NCBI GenBank assembly: GCA_947500575.1
Contig: CANMSI010000004.1
Coordinates: 186,001 to 250,000, forward strand
Reading direction: 5' to 3'
Source of the DNA: an uncultured Flavobacteriaceae bacterium
GTDB taxonomy: Bacteria; Bacteroidota; Bacteroidia; Flavobacteriales; Flavobacteriaceae
DNA: 64,000 nt
Below, in pieces: positions 56,067 to 64,000 of the stretch (position 1 is the first letter of the stretch; each line of letters begins with the position of its first letter). Position numbers and translations under genes: made by a program. The notes below the pieces were generated by a model. It worked only from the letters and a program-made list of their open reading frames with translations, made no database searches and was not told the origin of the DNA.

Positions 56067-57617
56067 CTAAAAAGGGACATCATTACCATCGTCTGGATCT
56101 AGATCGTTATTCATTGCACTCCCAAAAGCCTCATTGGCATCTGGAAGGTTTTTAGTAATAAATGGGTTTTCTTCGTTGGCGTTCATTTTAGACTGGAATT
56201 CAAACGGAGAATCAAAGTCGTCCAAATTATCAAACTTACCAAGATTTCCAATAAACTTTAAACGAATATTCTCTAGACCACCATTTCTATGCTTGGCAAC
56301 AATAAACTCTGCTTGACCAGAAGTAGGCGTGCGTTCTTCATCGTCCCATTCATCTATTTTGTAGTATTCAGGTCTGTAAATAAATGAAACAATATCTGCA
56401 TCTTGCTCAATGGCTCCAGATTCCCTAAGGTCAGATAAAATGGGGCGCTTACTTCCACCACGTGTTTCTACAGCTCTAGACAATTGTGATAATGCTATGA
56501 CAGGTACATTTAATTCTTTTGCCAGTGCTTTTAGGTTTCTAGATATCGTAGAAATCTCTTGCTCCCTATTACCGCCTTTCTGACTTCCGCCAGCCGTCAT
56601 CAATTGCAGGTAATCAATAATGATCATCTTAATTCCATGCTGGGATGCCAAACGCCTTGCTTTTGCCCGTAAATCAAAGATTGAAAGCGAAGGAGTATCA
56701 TCGATAAACAAAGGCGCTTTCTCCAAGGTTTTTACCTTTACATTGAGTTGCTCCCACTCGTGTTTTTCGAGCTTTCCCGTACGCAATTTTTCGGAAGACA
56801 GGCCAGTCTCTGAAGATATAAGTCTTGTAATCAATTGAACTGAAGACATCTCACAAGAGAAAAATGCCACAGGTATTTCCGAATTAACGGCAATATTACG
56901 AGCCATCGAAAGCGTTAATGCTGTTTTACCCATACCTGGACGGGCTGCCACAATGATTAAATCACTCGGTTGCCATCCAGAGGTAAGCTTATCTAACTTG
57001 TCAAAACCAGAAGGAATTCCACTTAAGCCTTCTTTATTTGCAATCTCCTCGATTCTTTTTTTAGCTTGTATTACCAAGTTTTGAGCAGTCTCTGCGGACC
57101 TCTTTAAATTACCCTGAGTAACATCATATAACTTGGATTCTGCATTGTCTAAAAGGTCAAAAACATCGGTCCCTTCATTGTACGCATCTTCAATGATTTC
57201 ATTAGAAATTTTGATGAGACTACGCTGAATAAATTTTTGAAGAATGATACGCGCATGAAACTCGATATGGGCCGAAGAAGCCACTTTTTGTGTTAATTTT
57301 ATGAGGTAAAAATCCCCTCCTACAGCCTCTAGATGTCCATCTTTCTTTAATTGAGAAGAAACGGTTAATAAATCTACTGGTTCCGAGGTTTCGAACAGTT
57401 TAAAAATGGCTTCGTAAATAAATCGGTGCGCATCTTTATAAAAAACATCGGGATGTAGGATATCTATTACTTCATCGACTCCTTTCTTATCAATCATCAT
57501 AGCCCCAAGCACAACTTCCTCTAAATCAATTGCTTGCGGCGGAATTTTGCCACGCTCTAAATTAATGATGGCGGACTTTTCTATTTTACGTCCAATGATA
57601 GGGTTCGATTTCTCCAT
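56067..57617 (-). CDS. dnaB: Replicative DNA helicase DnaB
   Basis: 516 residues. The N-terminal DnaB domain (EEVVLGAMMIDKKGVDEVI) leads to a RecA-like C-terminal domain with Walker A (AARPGMGKTAL, about 224-234), Walker B (MIIIDYLQLM), LSQLSRAVE and the arginine finger region SDLRESGAIEQDAD. It unwinds the fork. Upstream lies an A/T-rich gap with two DnaA-box-like words. No intein is present. Confidence 0.98.
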   Translation of the reverse strand: MEKSNPIIGRKIEKSAIINLERGKIPPQAIDLEEVVLGAMMIDKKGVDEVIDILHPDVFYKDAHRFIYEAIFKLFETSEPVDLLTVSSQLKKDGHLEAVGGDFYLIKLTQKVASSAHIEFHARIILQKFIQRSLIKISNEIIEDAYNEGTDVFDLLDNAESKLYDVTQGNLKRSAETAQNLVIQAKKRIEEIANKEGLSGIPSGFDKLDKLTSGWQPSDLIIVAARPGMGKTALTLSMARNIAVNSEIPVAFFSCEMSSVQLITRLISSETGLSSEKLRTGKLEKHEWEQLNVKVKTLEKAPLFIDDTPSLSIFDLRAKARRLASQHGIKMIIIDYLQLMTAGGSQKGGNREQEISTISRNLKALAKELNVPVIALSQLSRAVETRGGSKRPILSDLRESGAIEQDADIVSFIYRPEYYKIDEWDDEERTPTSGQAEFIVAKHRNGGLENIRLKFIGNLGKFDNLDDFDSPFEFQSKMNANEENPFITKNLPDANEAFGSAMNNDLDPDDGNDVPF

Positions 57618-57686
57618 GAGTGCTAAAGTATGGAATTAACCTTAAGTTAACTTTGCAGGATATTAACCATCCATTAACAAATAGGC

Positions 57687-57716
57687 TGTTGATAAGTTAC
57701 AAAAAAGTGTTGATAA
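57687..57716. promoter_or_regulatory. Twin DnaA-box-like words upstream of dnaB
   Basis: TGTTGATAA occurs at 57687-57695 and 57708-57716, two helical turns apart. Its complement TTATCAACA is one mismatch from the DnaA box TTATCCACA. They lie 70-100 bases ahead of the dnaB start and could be DnaA-responsive regulation. Confidence 0.35.
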
Positions 57717-57774
57717 CAGAAAAATTCTGATAATTGAATTTTCTAAATTTCGATGGGCTTGACAAAAACGCCTA

Positions 57775-58728
57775 CTATCCGTTGAAAACTCCCATTTGGG
57801 CGTATTTCTCCATTCTAGTTTTCACCAATTCTTTTGGTGATAACTTTTCTAATTCCTGATAATGGGTAGTAATTTTAGTTTTTACAATATCAAAAGTTTT
57901 ATCTCTATTACTGTGAGCGCCTCCCGCGGGTTCCCGAACTATTTCATCTATGAGTTTCAACTTTTTCATATCCGTTGCTGTTAGCTTTAAAGCTTCTGCT
58001 GCTTGTTCTTTGTATTCCCAACTGCGCCATAAGATAGAAGAACATGATTCTGGAGAAATTACCGAATACCATGTGTTTTCCAACATCAATACACGATCTC
58101 CAACACCTATTCCCAAAGCACCTCCAGAAGCTCCTTCCCCTATAATTACCACCATAATAGGTACTTTTAGGCGTGTCATTTCCAGAATATTTCGTGCAAT
58201 AGCTTCGCCTTGTCCGCGTTCTTCGGCTTCAATACCTGGATATGCACCAGGAGTATCAATAAAGCATACTACGGGTATTCCAAATTTTTCTGCAGAACGC
58301 ATTAAACGCAGGGCTTTTCTATATCCTTCTGGGTTGGCCATACCAAAATTACGGTATTGACGCGTTTTCGTATTGTATCCTTTTTGCTGTCCTATAAACA
58401 TATAGGTTTGATCTCCAATCTTTCCCAGACCGCCAATCATGGCCTTATCGTCTTTCACATTTCGATCTCCATGCAACTCTAAAAAGGTATCCCCGCAGAT
58501 AGCATTGATATAATCTAAAGTATATGGCCTATTGGGATGTCTAGAAAGTTGTACACGCTGCCAAGCAGTTAAGTTTTTATAAATACTCTTTTTGGTTTCG
58601 GCTAGTTTCTTTTCTATTTGCTTACAGGTTTCAGTAACGTCAACATCGCTCTCTTCGCCAATAATCATACACTTATCCAATTGCTCTTCAAGCTCTTTGA
58701 TAGGTAGTTCAAAATCCAAATATTCCAT
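57775..58728 (-). CDS. accA: Acetyl-CoA carboxylase carboxyltransferase subunit alpha
   Basis: 317 residues. It carries the AccA core: [24 protein letters not shown]-like [45 protein letters not shown] and [13 protein letters not shown]. It transfers carboxyl from biotin to acetyl-CoA, the first step of fatty acid synthesis. It lies between dnaB and a DMT transporter, on the same strand. Confidence 0.97.
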   Translation of the reverse strand: MEYLDFELPIKELEEQLDKCMIIGEESDVDVTETCKQIEKKLAETKKSIYKNLTAWQRVQLSRHPNRPYTLDYINAICGDTFLELHGDRNVKDDKAMIGGLGKIGDQTYMFIGQQKGYNTKTRQYRNFGMANPEGYRKALRLMRSAEKFGIPVVCFIDTPGAYPGIEAEERGQGEAIARNILEMTRLKVPIMVVIIGEGASGGALGIGVGDRVLMLENTWYSVISPESCSSILWRSWEYKEQAAEALKLTATDMKKLKLIDEIVREPAGGAHSNRDKTFDIVKTKITTHYQELEKLSPKELVKTRMEKYAQMGVFNG

Positions 58729-58781
58729 GAATCTGCAGGTTTAGTTTTTCTCAACAGCAAATATAAAACTTTACAAGAGAA

Positions 58782-59678
58782 TTATGCGCTGTCTTCTTTT
58801 TTTAACGTGTTTCCATTCTTTAAAATTCCATTCGCAATTACAGTTAGTAATATCACACCAGCCCCTACATAAAATAAAGCATTCATTTTTTCACTTTCAC
58901 CAAAAATAAGGAACGCCAAAAGAATGCCATAAACAGGTTCCAAGTTAATTGTTAACATTACGGTATACGGACTAATATACTTCATTACTTGAACCGAGGC
59001 AATAAAGGCATAAGCTGTACAAATCAACGCTAATATTCCGATATAAAGCCAATCATTAGGTGTAAGTTCAAAAAATGCGACGCTAAAATTTCCTTGAAAT
59101 AACATATAAATGGATAGAAAAAGCACTCCAAAACTCAACTCGTAGAAGGAAATTACCGAAGCTTTTTCTTGCTGCACTAACTTTCCATTAATCAAAGAAA
59201 AAACAGCCGATAAAAAAGTAGAGATTAACGCTAACACAATTCCGTCTACATACTGAGTCTCCACCTTAAAAATAATGAGTAAACCAGTAATGACCATCAC
59301 ACCAAAAGCAATCTCATACCATATTACTTTTCGTTTGTACCAAATGGGCTCTAGGATTGCTGTAAAAAAAGCTCCCGCAGACATGGTAGCTAGGGCAATG
59401 GAGACGTTGGATACCTTAATAGCTTTAAAGAAAGTAACCCAATGTAAGGCAATAGTTATACCCGCCAATAACAACCATACAACTGTTTTTTTTGGCACTT
59501 TTAATACATGCCTTTTGTATAAAACAAACAAGAATATAAAGGGTACCGCCAGCCCCATTCGATACCATACCAAGGATAAGGCGTCTATAGAAATAAGCTT
59601 CCCTAATACCGCCGTAAATCCCCAAATAAATACAATAAAATGTAAGTGTAAATAATTGGTCTGTTTAGCGTTTAGCAT
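58782..59678 (-). CDS. DMT superfamily EamA transporter
   Basis: 298 residues with ten membrane helices in two EamA halves (FIVFIWGFTAVLGKL and the second copy ISTFLSAVFSLINGKL). The substrate cannot be told. Its start overlaps the lptF/G gene stop by 14 bases, so the two are coupled. Confidence 0.88.
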   Translation of the reverse strand: MLNAKQTNYLHLHFIVFIWGFTAVLGKLISIDALSLVWYRMGLAVPFIFLFVLYKRHVLKVPKKTVVWLLLAGITIALHWVTFFKAIKVSNVSIALATMSAGAFFTAILEPIWYKRKVIWYEIAFGVMVITGLLIIFKVETQYVDGIVLALISTFLSAVFSLINGKLVQQEKASVISFYELSFGVLFLSIYMLFQGNFSVAFFELTPNDWLYIGILALICTAYAFIASVQVMKYISPYTVMLTINLEPVYGILLAFLIFGESEKMNALFYVGAGVILLTVIANGILKNGNTLKKEDSA

Positions 59679-60744
59679 TTTGTAATAGGTATACTCCTAA
59701 TATACCGAAGGCAATATTAGGGATCAGCACAGCTAAGAGTGGAGAAAAACCAGATTGCTCTGCTAGGGTTCCAAATACTTTATCGAAGAAGATATAAATA
59801 AAGGCAACAACAATACCGAATGCCAAATTAATTCCCATTCCTCCTCTTCGTTTTCCCGAAGACACCGCTACGGCTATTACAGTAAGGATAAAAGCAGTAA
59901 TAGGCAAAGCCCAACGCTTATATTTTACTAAAATATATGCATTTACATTCGAAGCACCTTTCTTTTTTTGTACTTCAATAAACTCGTTTAACTCAAATAA
60001 ATTTTTTGTTTCTCCGATATAAGAGACAGGTGTTAAGTCCTCTATTTCAAAAGAAAACAGGGTGTCTAATCTTCTTTTGGTTTCTACCATTTCTCCTTTT
60101 TCACGAAGTTTTCTTTTGGAGTAATTGGTTAATCTGTATAGGGTGTCTTTTGGCAACCAACGAATATTAGCAGCAGAAATTTTATACTCTAACTGGTTAT
60201 TTTTATCAAAATGCTCTAAGGTAAAATTATAACCAATTTGCCTTCCAGGATCAAAACTACTCACATAGATATAGTCCTGATCGTTTAACTGATTAAAGAT
60301 ATTGCTAGTTACTCTGTCTTGTTTCCCTTTCTTTAAATACTTGTATTTAAATTCGTTAAAGCCTTTACTTGCTTCTGGTACAATGAACATCCCCATGAAA
60401 AACATAATCACCGCGATAATGGTAGCTCCAATAAAATACGGCCTCAAAAATCGTTGGTAAGAAACTCCGGAGCTAAGGATAGCCACTATCTCCGTGTTAT
60501 TAGACAACTTAGAGGTAAAGAAGATGACTGAAAGAAATAAGAAAATAGGAAATAATAGGTTCCCTATATAAATAGTAAAATTGAGGTAGTAAATAATGAT
60601 TTCATTGGTAGGCGCATCGTTATCAAGCATTTTACCGATCTGCTCTGCCAGATTAACCATTATTCCAATAGGAATAAATAACAGAAGCATCATTCCAAAA
60701 GTGAAGAGATACCGCTTTAATATGTATTTGTCTAAAATGGTCAA
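59665..60744 (-). CDS. LptF/LptG family permease
   Basis: 359 residues with N- and C-terminal membrane bundles (three helices each) and a central periplasmic beta-jellyroll (about 135-265). The opening LDKYILKRYLFTFGMMLLLF and the closing AVAVSSGKRRGGMGINLAFGIV are typical. It is a subunit of the lipopolysaccharide transporter. Whether F or G cannot be settled by sequence alone. The tgt stop is one base from its start. Confidence 0.92.
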   Translation of the reverse strand: MTILDKYILKRYLFTFGMMLLLFIPIGIMVNLAEQIGKMLDNDAPTNEIIIYYLNFTIYIGNLLFPIFLFLSVIFFTSKLSNNTEIVAILSSGVSYQRFLRPYFIGATIIAVIMFFMGMFIVPEASKGFNEFKYKYLKKGKQDRVTSNIFNQLNDQDYIYVSSFDPGRQIGYNFTLEHFDKNNQLEYKISAANIRWLPKDTLYRLTNYSKRKLREKGEMVETKRRLDTLFSFEIEDLTPVSYIGETKNLFELNEFIEVQKKKGASNVNAYILVKYKRWALPITAFILTVIAVAVSSGKRRGGMGINLAFGIVVAFIYIFFDKVFGTLAEQSGFSPLLAVLIPNIAFGILGVYLLQNAKR

Positions 60745-60745
60745 G

Positions 60746-61876
60746 CTATAATCTTTTATCCATTTGTTTTACCATCGTATTTTTCCAACTAGCAAAATCA
60801 CCTGCTAAAATATGCTTTCTTGCTTCGCGAACCAACCATAGGTAGAATCCCAAGTTATGTATGGTAGCAATTTGTTTACCCAAATATTCGTTCGCAGCGA
60901 ATAGATGTCGTAAATAGGCTTTGGAATATTCCCTGTCTACAAACGTAGTACCCATCTCATCAATAGGTGAAAAATCATCCTCCCACTTTTTGTTTTTAAT
61001 ATTAATGGTTCCATGTGCGGTAAATAGCATTCCATTTCGCGCATTTCTGGTAGGCATTACACAATCAAACATATCCACGCCTAAGGCAATATTTTCCAAA
61101 ATATTGATCGGAGTTCCTACGCCCATTAAATAACGTGGTTTATCTTCTGGTAGAATGTCACAAACCACCTCTGCCATCGCATACATTTCTTCTGCGGGTT
61201 CCCCTACAGATAATCCACCAATAGCATTGCCTTCTGCTCCTACTCCTGCTATATATTCTGCTGACTGCTTTCTTAAGTCCTTATAAGTAGAGCCTTGAAC
61301 AATGGGAAAAAAAGTCTGCTCATAATCGTATTCTAAAGGTGTTTTTTCTAAATGCGCTATGCATCTATCCAACCAACGATGCGTCATATGCATGGATCTT
61401 TTAGCATAGTTATAATCGCAAGGATAAGGTGTGCATTCATCAAATGCCATTATAATATCAGCACCAATAACTCGCTGTATTTCCATTACATTTTCTGGTG
61501 TAAAGAAATGCATAGAACCATCAATATGCGATTTAAATTTAACACCTTCCTCCTTTATTTTCCGATTTGCAGAAAGCGAATACACCTGATAGCCGCCACT
61601 ATCGGTAAGAATATTTCGATCCCATCCCATGAATTTGTGTAAGCCACCTGCCTGTTTCAGTATTTCAATCTTAGGTCTTAAGTAAAGGTGATAGGTATTA
61701 CCAAGAATAACATCGGGATTTATTTCTTCCTTTAGTTCTCTCTGATGCACCCCTTTTACCGAAGCTACAGTGCCTACTGGCATAAAAATGGGTGTACTAA
61801 TGGTTCCATGATCGGTAACCAATTCCCCTGCTCTCGCTTTGCTAAGGGGATCTGTATGTGATAAGGTAAATTTCAA
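60746..61876 (-). CDS. tgt: Queuine/preQ1 tRNA-ribosyltransferase lacking the zinc Cys motif
   Basis: Exchanges guanine for preQ1 at tRNA position 34. 376 residues from TTG 61874-61876, which gives the usual opening MKFTLSHTDPLSKARAGEL; no ATG lies in the N-terminal region. Catalytic Asp residues are in LTDSGGYQVYSL and GVDMFDCVMPTRNARNG. In most bacteria a CxCxxC zinc motif sits before RAYLRHLF. Here the same place reads GTTFVDREYSKAYLRHLF, without Cys, though the fourth ligand His (TIHNLGFY) is kept. It directly precedes lptF/G. Confidence 0.95.
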   Translation of the reverse strand: MKFTLSHTDPLSKARAGELVTDHGTISTPIFMPVGTVASVKGVHQRELKEEINPDVILGNTYHLYLRPKIEILKQAGGLHKFMGWDRNILTDSGGYQVYSLSANRKIKEEGVKFKSHIDGSMHFFTPENVMEIQRVIGADIIMAFDECTPYPCDYNYAKRSMHMTHRWLDRCIAHLEKTPLEYDYEQTFFPIVQGSTYKDLRKQSAEYIAGVGAEGNAIGGLSVGEPAEEMYAMAEVVCDILPEDKPRYLMGVGTPINILENIALGVDMFDCVMPTRNARNGMLFTAHGTINIKNKKWEDDFSPIDEMGTTFVDREYSKAYLRHLFAANEYLGKQIATIHNLGFYLWLVREARKHILAGDFASWKNTMVKQMDKRL

Positions 61877-61984
61877 ATCTAGAATTTCAAAAGCAAATAT
61901 AGGCAACTAGAACGCATAAAATCCTTAACAAAAAAATAAAGTTCTTACTGCTAACATCTCGTTGATAAAATATCCCAAATCCGC

Positions 61985-62015
61985 TTGGATAGCCAAAAGA
62001 TTGCGATTACTTTTG
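61985..62015 (+). promoter_or_regulatory. Promoter of the transketolase operon
   Basis: TTG at 61985-61987 and TACTTTTG at 62008-62015, 20 bases apart, a perfect match to the Bacteroidota consensus. The ATG lies 22 bases further. Confidence 0.65.
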
Positions 62016-62037
62016 ACGGCAACTAAATGAAGATAGC

Positions 62038-62883
62038 ATGCCAACATTGCAAGAATTACAGGACGTAACAGTTCAGACGCGAAGAGATATTTTGCGAATG
62101 GTTCATAAAGTTAATTCTGGACACCCTGGGGGTTCCTTAGGATGTGCCGAATTTTTTGTAGCACTTTACCACGAAGTTATGGCCTTGAAAGAGGGCTTTG
62201 ACATGGATGGAGATGGAGAAGATCTTTTCTTTTTATCCAATGGTCATATTTCCCCAGTATTCTATAGTGTATTGGCTAGAAGAGGCTATTTCCCGATAGA
62301 AGAGTTGAATACTTTTCGTTTAATTAATTCTAGACTGCAAGGACACCCTACTACGCATGAAGGCTTACCTGGAGTGCGCATTGCCTCAGGTTCCCTAGGT
62401 CAGGGAATGTCTGTTGCTATTGGCGCAGCCTTGGCAAAGAAATTAAATAAGGATGAACATCTTATTTATAGCTTGCATGGAGATGGAGAATTACAAGAGG
62501 GACAAAATTGGGAAGCTATTATGTATGCTGCTGGTAATAAAGTAGACAATCTGATTGCGACTATCGATCTTAATGGGCAACAAATAGACGGTTCTACGGA
62601 TGCTGTTTTACCCATGGGAGATGTGAAAAAGAAATTTGAAGCTTTTGGTTGGGATGTGTTAGATATTAAAGAAGGTAATTCCATAGAAGCCATTTTAAAG
62701 GGAATGCAAGAAGCTAAAAACAGAACTGGAAAAGGAAAACCGGTTTGTATCTTACTTCACACCATTATGGGGCATGGAGTAGATTTTATGATGCATACCC
62801 ATGCATGGCATGGAAAGGCACCCAATGATGAACAATTAGCTGTTGGCTTGGAGCAGAATCCAGAAACTTTAGGTGATTATTAA
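62038..62883 (+). CDS. Transketolase, N-terminal subunit
   Basis: 281 residues covering only the thiamine-diphosphate pyrophosphate domain: SGHPGGSLGCAEFFVALY (about 27-44), LSNGHISPVFYSVLA, GSLGQGMSVAIGAALAKK and the ThDP motif HGDGELQEGQNWEA (about 147-160). The rest of the enzyme is encoded two genes on. Together they transfer two-carbon units between sugar phosphates. Its stop overlaps the next start by one base. Confidence 0.95.
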   Translation: MPTLQELQDVTVQTRRDILRMVHKVNSGHPGGSLGCAEFFVALYHEVMALKEGFDMDGDGEDLFFLSNGHISPVFYSVLARRGYFPIEELNTFRLINSRLQGHPTTHEGLPGVRIASGSLGQGMSVAIGAALAKKLNKDEHLIYSLHGDGELQEGQNWEAIMYAAGNKVDNLIATIDLNGQQIDGSTDAVLPMGDVKKKFEAFGWDVLDIKEGNSIEAILKGMQEAKNRTGKGKPVCILLHTIMGHGVDFMMHTHAWHGKAPNDEQLAVGLEQNPETLGDY

Positions 62884-63509
62884 TGAAATCAATTCTATTC
62901 TTAACATTTTTACTCAGTAGTTTTTTCTGTTTATCTCAGGAGGCAGCTACGTATGAGGATGTAAAAGAAAATGAATATGTCCTAGAGAGCGAATACCGCT
63001 ATCGAATAGCAGAGAAAGATACTTCGTACCTAACGATACAATTTACGGGAGAAAAATTCCTGAAAATGATATTTCCTGAAAATGACAGGCCTCAATATGT
63101 TTTTATTGATGTCGCAGCTGATTTCGTTGCGATGCAAATGAACAATGGAGATCCAGAGATAAAATCGTTTTCTAAACAGGCTCCTTTTAATAAAAATGGT
63201 ACCGCAGTTCCTGTTTTAGAAAAAGTAGACACCATTACCTACAATGGATATGAGTGCGATGTATATCATATGCAACAAGGTGATGAATTATTAGCTTTTT
63301 ATTTTGAACAAAAAGAGGGAAATACTTTTAATCCCATATTTGCAAATCTTTTGGGAATTAAAGGGATGGACATTGATGAAGCTAGCTTTCCCAAAGGAAA
63401 GTTTATTGCCGGAATGGAGTTGGAAGATGGTATTCCCAAAGATGTGGTTGAACTGGTAGAAGTAAAAGAAAATTTAAAAATTAGTTTTACGCTAAAAACA
63501 AGCGAATGA
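62883..63509 (+). CDS. Secreted protein of unknown function between the transketolase halves
   Basis: 208 residues with signal peptide 1-18 (SFFCLSQ). The body ([23 protein letters not shown]... [22 protein letters not shown]) is beta-rich and vaguely like DUF4412 proteins, but I cannot assign it firmly. Its start overlaps the first transketolase stop by one base (TAATG) and its stop overlaps the second start by four (ATGA). An exported protein is tightly coupled inside a cytoplasmic enzyme operon. Confidence 0.75.
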   Translation: MKSILFLTFLLSSFFCLSQEAATYEDVKENEYVLESEYRYRIAEKDTSYLTIQFTGEKFLKMIFPENDRPQYVFIDVAADFVAMQMNNGDPEIKSFSKQAPFNKNGTAVPVLEKVDTITYNGYECDVYHMQQGDELLAFYFEQKEGNTFNPIFANLLGIKGMDIDEASFPKGKFIAGMELEDGIPKDVVELVEVKENLKISFTLKTSE

Positions 63510-64000
63510 AAAAATATACAGACACAGGCAAAAATGATACTCGTAGCGGTTTTGGAGCCGGCTTAGCTGAGTTAGGAAGAACTAACCCCAATGTGGTGGC
63601 CTTGTGTGCAGACCTTATTGGTTCTTTAAAAATGCAAGAATTTATTGCGGAGAATCCAGAACGTTTTTTTCAAATTGGAATCGCTGAAGCCAATATGATG
63701 GGAATTGCAGCAGGACTTACTATTGGAGGTAAAATTCCTTTTACAGGTACCTTTGCAAATTTCTCTACAGGAAGAGTTTATGATCAAATTAGACAGTCCA
63801 TCGCCTATTCTGATAAGAATGTAAAAATCTGTGCGTCACATGCTGGATTAACCCTTGGGGAAGACGGAGCAACGCATCAAATTCTAGAAGATATTGGTCT
63901 CATGAAAATGCTTCCAGGAATGACCGTCATTAATCCTTGCGACTATAACCAGACAAAAGCAGCAACTATAGCCATTGCAGATCATGATGGCCCAGTATAC
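63506..64000 (+). CDS. Transketolase, C-terminal subunit (cut by window edge)
   Basis: Starts at ATG 63506 and is open to the end of the window, about 165 codons seen. It covers the pyrimidine-binding domain: [30 protein letters not shown] (with the ThDP-activating Glu), [15 protein letters not shown] and [16 protein letters not shown]. The transketolase C-terminal domain lies outside the window. It pairs with the N-terminal subunit encoded two genes upstream. Confidence 0.95.
   Translation, partial: MKKYTDTGKNDTRSGFGAGLAELGRTNPNVVALCADLIGSLKMQEFIAENPERFFQIGIAEANMMGIAAGLTIGGKIPFTGTFANFSTGRVYDQIRQSIAYSDKNVKICASHAGLTLGEDGATHQILEDIGLMKMLPGMTVINPCDYNQTKAATIAIADHDGPVY

Noticed and set aside
57660-57774. 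Chromosome origin near dnaB
   Set aside because: Only two box-like words, no dnaA or dnaN nearby and no cluster of boxes, so an origin is not supported.
57950-58360. Plus-strand ORF of 136 codons inside accA
   Set aside because: Antisense to a highly conserved enzyme gene; no independent support.
1-64000. tRNA genes, rRNA, CRISPR arrays, insertion sequences, prophage
   Set aside because: I looked for T-arm-like words, regularly spaced repeats, transposase and integrase motifs and found none.

Overview
The window looks like chromosome from a marine-type member of the Flavobacteriaceae (Bacteroidota). It is visibly AT-rich. Promoters fit the Bacteroidota pattern (TTG, then TAnnTTTG about 20 bases later), and Shine-Dalgarno sequences are not evident. 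Three features are hallmarks of the group: type IX secretion (T9SS) sorting tails, TonB receptors with an N-terminal carboxypeptidase-like domain, and lipoproteins whose acylated Cys is followed by acidic residues. Bacillithiol synthesis (bshC), a ZapA / 6S-like RNA / RNase Y block and a two-gene transketolase fit as well. I saw no tRNA, rRNA, CRISPR array, insertion sequence or prophage.

Layout. 1-3.6 kb: a LysM/PBP1-like protein behind guaA. 3.8-7.8 kb: a TPR-HTH regulator, a small lipoprotein and a surface-type lipoprotein that I recognise as a cholesterol-dependent-cytolysin-like (CDC-like) pore former. This accessory locus is the most interesting part of the window. 8-19.5 kb: a flavin-binding oxidase, a giant T9SS surface protein, bshC, an M14 peptidase, a small operon with a twice-frameshifted gene, and a lipocalin-like T9SS protein. 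19.7-30.8 kb: DEAD-box helicase, rny, a 6S-like RNA, zapA, a ZapB-like coiled coil, an M23 peptidase, a TonB receptor, a cysteine desulfurase and a lipoprotein. 30.8-33 kb: Smr protein plus a cluster of tiny membrane proteins (DUF2752, CCC-motif, CD225/dispanin, DUF2752). 33-43 kb: rocD, an MscS-helix channel-like protein, an ECF sigma factor with its membrane partner, rlmD, a THUMP methyltransferase, a ZIP transporter and a ThuA protein. 43-48.7 kb: a PVC-type haem dehydrogenase, hemolysin III, an amidohydrolase and a membrane protein. 48.9-52.2 kb: thrS-infC-rpmI-rplT. 52.2-62 kb: a nucleotidyl cyclase, YjbQ, a HAD phosphatase, an Asn-synthetase-B-named protein, dnaB, accA, a DMT transporter, lptF/G and tgt. 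62-64 kb: a split transketolase with a secreted protein gene between its halves.

How the genes work together. The core blocks are housekeeping: translation initiation and ribosome assembly (thrS-infC-rpmI-rplT), division and RNA turnover (zapB-like, zapA, 6S, rny), and envelope export (lptF/G). The accessory material is mostly envelope-directed: T9SS cargo, lipoproteins, peptidases and the CDC-like toxin locus. Several starts need correction. infC almost certainly begins at an AUA codon, tgt at a UUG, and a DUF2752 gene at a GUG. Several genes that could be opened upstream at TTG or GTG codons (guaA, rny, rocD, the ZIP gene, DUF6452) are better started at the next ATG.
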